A stretch of 7,668 bases of DNA, from NCBI GenBank assembly GCA_001786805.1, contig MFTJ01000028.1, positions 1 through 7,668 on the forward strand, in the 5' to 3' direction. This stretch comes from Candidatus Nomurabacteria bacterium RIFCSPHIGHO2_01_FULL_39_10 (lineage in GTDB: Bacteria; Patescibacteriota; Minisyncoccia; Phycocordibacterales; UBA9973). Of the stretch, positions 5,267-7,668 are shown piece after piece (positions within the stretch are counted from its first letter, which is position 1; every line of letters begins with the position of its first letter). The notes under the pieces are model-generated. The model did not search any database, was not told where the DNA came from, and saw only the letters and a list, made by a program, of their open reading frames with translations. Position numbers and translations under genes: made by a program.

Positions 5267-5859
5267 ATGTCAACCTCCGAAAAATATAACCTCATCGACC
5301 AAAGCTATGACCTATTCAACGCCGAATTATACGCTTGGTTAGACCAACTATCAGAGCAAGGCCTCGCCAAAGGCATCACAAAAAAAGTAATTAACTTAAA
5401 CCAATTATTCGAGAGTCCTGCGAAAGGCATGTATCAATTTCTAACATTTGCCATACCTCAAGTACCCAATCGAAACGAAGATAAAATAAAAATCTTACAA
5501 AAACCCCATTTATATTTTAAATCCGTACAGCAAACAATAAAATACATCGAACAAAATGCAAAATCATTCGCCACTCATCCCTCAGACAACCTCAAAAAAG
5601 CCATGATAAACATCGGCATCGCCCTCAGTTGCGACGCCATCGTTGCCGCAACCCTGCAACACTACAGCACAAGTATGGGCGGCGCAACGCTCTCCTGCGA
5701 CTACAGGACCCAATTGATGAAATGATTCAAACATTATATCACGGCATCCACACCGCCCGCAACACCCAAGACAAAACCCCTCTTAACCAATTCTACGCCC
5801 TAGCAAAACAACATAATCTGCAGCCAAACCAAGAAAGTATCGAATATTTACTAAATTAA
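5267..5859 (+). pseudogene. Unrecognised helical protein split by a frameshift (about 197 aa if repaired)
   Basis: The first frame runs from ATG 5267 to TGA 5723-5725 (152 aa). The frame one base earlier is open across the join and continues to TAA 5857-5859 with sensible sequence: PIDEMIQTLYHG, then NQFYALAKQHNLQPNQES. Crossing over near 5695-5716, after TLSCD, gives one helical protein of about 197 residues. The part of the second frame before the join is Arg-rich shadow sequence, so it is not an independent gene. The shift equals one extra base or two lost bases. There is no slippery heptamer, so a recent mutation or a sequence error is likelier than programmed slippage. The protein is soluble, with no signal peptide or known motif; its features are NAELYAWL near the start and two Cys (C122, C144) in the Ala-rich middle. 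Box A at 5235 supports the start. Confidence 0.6.
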
Positions 5860-5912
5860 AACATATCTTTAAAGTGAACTTTCCTCAATTTCTTAAAAAT
5901 CTCGCCACAACA

Positions 5913-5920
5913 TTTATAAA
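5913..5920 (+). promoter_or_regulatory. Box A of the NTase/HEPN operon
   Basis: TTTATAAA, a near-consensus archaeal TATA box, directly abuts the first palindromic operator. A start about 26 nt on would fall at about 5942, between the two operators. A second AT run, AATATATATTT (5957-5967), overlaps the end of the second operator and could also act as a box for the ATG at 5995. Confidence 0.6.
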
Positions 5921-5958
5921 TTCCACTAAATTGGAACAATCATTCCACTAAATTGGAA
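5921..5958. promoter_or_regulatory. Twin palindromic operators, identical 16-mers 22 bp apart
   Basis: TTCCACTAAATTGGAA occurs at 5921-5936 and again identically at 5943-5958. Each copy has inverted arms TTCCA/TGGAA around a 6-bp centre. The 22-bp period is close to two turns of B-DNA, so two dimers would sit on the same face. The sites lie directly downstream of the TATA box and across the expected start point, where a bound protein would block transcription. The winged-helix domain of the first gene is the obvious candidate binder (inference). Confidence 0.8.
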
Positions 5959-5994
5959 TATATATTTGAAAAAGCACAACACAAACCCCTAACA

Positions 5995-6612
5995 ATGTTA
6001 ACCAAAGAATATACCATCCTCGAACCATTCATCCATAAACCATGGCAATCCCTCACTTTTAAAGAAGTCAAATCCCTCTCCCACAACCGTTCCGATAATT
6101 ACGTCCACACCACCCTCAAACGCCTCGTCAAAAAACAGATATTAAAAGAACAAAAGATAGGAAATAACCTTATTTATTCTATAAATAATACCATCTTTAC
6201 ATTAAACCTTCTCGGTTTCATCACCGAATACAAAGCACAACAATCAAAACATCTGCCCCATAAAAACATCCAAAAAATAATACACAAAATTAAAACATCT
6301 TTTTACATCTGTATCATCACAGGAAGCTACGCCAAACACAAACAAAAAGAAACATCTGATCTTGATCTCGTCATCATCTGTGACAACATCCAATCATCCC
6401 AATCCATCCTTGCTCAAATAAAACTAGAATCTGAATTGATGCATCCTGAAATTCACCCCTACATTTTCACCCAAGCCCAATTCTACGAAATGCTTATCAA
6501 CAAAGAAGAAAATTACGGAAAAGAGATAGCAAAAAATAATCTTATTATAACAGGAGGAAAAGAATATTATAACATTATATTTGAGGCAATAGAACATGGA
6601 TTCCACGGCTAA
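5995..6612 (+). CDS. Winged-helix plus MNT-family nucleotidyltransferase (antitoxin/regulator of HEPN pair)
   Basis: Numbered from ATG 5995 (205 aa). Residues 4-64 form a winged helix (KEYTILEPF, then FKEVKSLS, then NYVHTTLKRLVKKQIL and a LIYSI wing). The minimal nucleotidyltransferase domain has the GSYA signature at 110-113 and the paired metal-binding aspartates in SDLDLV (D122, D124), so it looks active. It ends in YGKEIAKNNLIITGG and EAIEHGF, a tail I recall from DPANN homologues. In MntA/HepT systems such a protein adds AMP to the HEPN partner and silences it; that role here is inference. A TTG at 5953 in the same frame would add 14 residues but lies inside the second operator, so ATG 5995 is preferred, although it has no clear Shine-Dalgarno. 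It overlaps the HEPN start by 17 bp. Confidence 0.88.
   Translation: MLTKEYTILEPFIHKPWQSLTFKEVKSLSHNRSDNYVHTTLKRLVKKQILKEQKIGNNLIYSINNTIFTLNLLGFITEYKAQQSKHLPHKNIQKIIHKIKTSFYICIITGSYAKHKQKETSDLDLVIICDNIQSSQSILAQIKLESELMHPEIHPYIFTQAQFYEMLINKEENYGKEIAKNNLIITGGKEYYNIIFEAIEHGFHG
6583..6586 (+). promoter_or_regulatory. Shine-Dalgarno site of the HEPN gene
   Basis: GAGG lies 9 nt before ATG 6596, inside the end of the nucleotidyltransferase gene. It supports the 6596 start and separate initiation in a coupled operon. Confidence 0.5.
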
Positions 6613-7072
6613 AATCTACCTGCAACGAGCACTAAATGAAATAACCATCGCCAAGCTGCTGCTAAGCATCTCTGAAAATAACGAGGAAAAAAAAGAATAT
6701 CAAATAGATGAAGAAATGACGTTTTATAGCGGAACCATAACCCACAGTTATTACACTATTTTTTACGCAGCAAAAGCAATGTTGCTCAGCAAAAGCATTA
6801 AAACAGAAATGCCCGATGTCCACAAAAAAACATTTGAAGCATTCAAAACTGAATTTGTTGATTCAGGTATCCTCGATATTGAACTTCTTAATATATACCA
6901 AAAAATGATTCTGCGTGCAGAGGAACTATTGCAAATATTTAAAGAGGAGAAATGGAAACGCGGCCACTTCACATATCAAACTCTCCCGCAAGCAAATAAA
7001 GAACCCGCAGAACAATCAGTCCACAACGCAACTATATTTTTAAAAAATATTAAAATAATATTAGAAAAATAA
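6596..7072 (+). CDS. HEPN-domain protein, partner (toxin-like) of the nucleotidyltransferase
   Basis: A 158-aa all-helical HEPN protein. The family core is visible at residues 43-65: FYSGTITHSYYTIFYAAKAM, the usual aromatic helix before an LLSKSIKT turn; then MPDVHKKTFEAFKTEFVDSG, a helix with ILRAEELL (105-112), and the end RGHFTYQTLPQAN (122-134) plus a final helix. HEPN toxins of HepT type are RNases that cut with an R-x4-6-H motif. No arginine here is followed by histidine at that spacing; the nearest is R122-G-H124. It may therefore be a substrate-binding or non-cleaving member, or use other residues. The 17-bp overlap with the nucleotidyltransferase and the shared operator indicate a toxin-antitoxin-like pair, with the twin operators giving autoregulation. 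Confidence 0.85.
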   Translation: MDSTAKIYLQRALNEITIAKLLLSISENNEEKKEYQIDEEMTFYSGTITHSYYTIFYAAKAMLLSKSIKTEMPDVHKKTFEAFKTEFVDSGILDIELLNIYQKMILRAEELLQIFKEEKWKRGHFTYQTLPQANKEPAEQSVHNATIFLKNIKIILEK

Positions 7073-7074
7073 CC

Positions 7075-7410
7075 ATGATCACCAACCTCACTCAAAACAA
7101 ACTCATCTCCGAACACGAACTCAGAGCCAACACATTCCTAAAACAAGCTCTCGGCCTCATGTTCAGAATCAAAAAACACAACCTGATAATGACCTTCCCC
7201 ACACCTCGAAAAATCTCGCTTCACAACTTCTTTGTCTTCTACCCGCTTGACATCCTTCTCCTCAACGAAAAAAAAGAAATAATAGAAATCAAACACAACT
7301 TCAAACCATTCACATTCTACAATGGAAACAAAAATAATAAAGCAAAATACGTAATTGAATTAGCTCATAGAAACAACAACTACCAGTCAAAAGATAAAGT
7401 AGAATTCTAA
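7075..7410 (+). CDS. DUF192 family protein, 111 aa
   Basis: DUF192 proteins are small beta-rich proteins of unknown biochemical role, common in archaea and bacteria. The family landmarks are present: GLMFR at 27-31, a strand with M39 and F41, the PLDILLL strand at 57-63 followed by a charged turn and EIIEI, and YVIEL at 92-96. The usual Trp-Met before the PLD strand is replaced by LHNFFVFY, and the usual glycine after the YVIEL strand is missing (AHRNNN), so this copy is diverged. There is no signal peptide, unlike many bacterial members. It starts 2 bp after the HEPN stop and may be cotranscribed with the module, but its function need not be linked. Confidence 0.75.
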   Translation: MITNLTQNKLISEHELRANTFLKQALGLMFRIKKHNLIMTFPTPRKISLHNFFVFYPLDILLLNEKKEIIEIKHNFKPFTFYNGNKNNKAKYVIELAHRNNNYQSKDKVEF

Positions 7411-7460
7411 ATATAACCCCTTTTCTCAACCGATTGTGTATCCCCAACTACAACACAACC

Positions 7461-7468
7461 CTAAATAC
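7461..7468 (+). promoter_or_regulatory. Box A of the 7491 gene
   Basis: CTAAATAC is centred about 26 nt before the ATG at 7491, matching a leaderless archaeal promoter. The rest of the 7411-7490 gap holds no gene that I can see. Confidence 0.5.
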
Positions 7469-7471
7469 ACT

Positions 7472-7485
7472 TCTCAATATTGAGA
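7472..7485. promoter_or_regulatory. 14-bp perfect palindrome between box A and ATG
   Basis: TCTCAATATTGAGA is a perfect inverted repeat with no spacer, ending 5 bp before the start codon and lying between the TATA box and the expected start point. This is a typical repressor site position. Confidence 0.6.
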
Positions 7486-7490
7486 GTAGT

Positions 7491-7668
7491 ATGAACATAA
7501 AACAACTACTCATCCCAACCGCCCTCGCAAGCACATTTGCTCTTGGCGTCTACACCAGTCAAGGAACCAAACAACTGCTCACCTCCGCCTACAACGCATT
7601 CGAACAAACAGTAGAACAATATACCTCACTTGACCTTCCTCATCTTCCCACCCCCCAACCATCCTACA
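7491..7668 (+). CDS. Secreted or membrane-anchored protein, N-terminal part (runs off the window)
   Basis: The frame is open from ATG 7491 to the end of the window (59 codons). The start is MNIKQLLIPTALASTFALGV, a short basic stretch and a hydrophobic segment of about 16 residues, which reads as a signal peptide or a single membrane anchor. It is followed by a polar helix (LLTSAYNAFEQTVEQY) and then a Pro-rich stretch (LPHLPTPQPS). The remainder is not visible and the function cannot be judged. Codons are C-rich like the flanking + strand genes. Box A at 7461-7468 and the palindrome at 7472-7485 lie directly upstream. Confidence 0.65.
   Translation, partial: MNIKQLLIPTALASTFALGVYTSQGTKQLLTSAYNAFEQTVEQYTSLDLPHLPTPQPSY

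Noticed and set aside
5690..5725. Programmed ribosomal frameshift
   Set aside because: No X-XXY-YYZ slippery heptamer or strong downstream stem is visible at the junction.
5953..5994. TTG start adding 14 residues to the nucleotidyltransferase
   Set aside because: The codon lies inside the second operator palindrome, and the winged helix begins just after the ATG at 5995. It remains possible because neither start has a clear Shine-Dalgarno site.
1..7668. tRNA or rRNA genes
   Set aside because: No cloverleaf or conserved TTCRANNC/CCA arrangement was noticed in any of the intergenic gaps.

Overview
This window looks like a stretch of chromosome from a small-genome archaeon, most likely of the DPANN type (Woesearchaeota/Pacearchaeota-like). 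The support is: the C-terminus of an archaeal-type leucyl-tRNA synthetase, an archaeal PUA-domain protein of the MCT-1/Tma20 type, archaeal box A promoters about 26 nt upstream of several start codons (leaderless style), and a winged-helix/MNT nucleotidyltransferase plus HEPN pair of a kind I associate from memory with DPANN genomes. The lineage is inference; there is no rRNA in the window.

Layout. 2-529: 3' end of leuS. 530-1518: a repeat-bearing leader, then two unrecognised genes (190 aa and 77 aa). 1519-1780: a convergent intergenic region holding a two-unit tandem repeat; each unit carries a GTTAAAYGCACTC-like motif and two stem-loops, giving four hairpins. 1781-3199 (minus strand): a full-length eukaryotic-like (Hanks-type) Ser/Thr protein kinase. 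3200-3436: divergent promoter region. 3437-3929: two small membrane-protein genes with base composition opposite to everything around them. 3999-4526: a four-helix membrane protein with a Gln-rich external loop. 4548-5188: a 44-aa protein translationally coupled (ATGA overlap) to the PUA protein. 5267-5859: an unrecognised gene split by a frameshift. 5913-7072: a nucleotidyltransferase/HEPN toxin-antitoxin-like module behind two palindromic operator-like sites spaced 22 bp, followed at 2 bp by a DUF192 gene. 7491-end: the start of a membrane-anchored or secreted protein with a 14-bp palindrome between its box A and its ATG.

The most unusual features are the four-hairpin tandem repeat and the related motifs at the other end of the 675-1518 gene pair, so that this pair is bracketed by one repeat family. 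The arms of the hairpins differ between copies by paired changes, which suggests that base pairing or dyad symmetry is maintained. The MNT/HEPN operon with twin operators is the clearest defence/stress module. The + strand is strongly C-over-G across genes on both strands, and the 3437-3929 islet breaks that pattern, which suggests recent acquisition.
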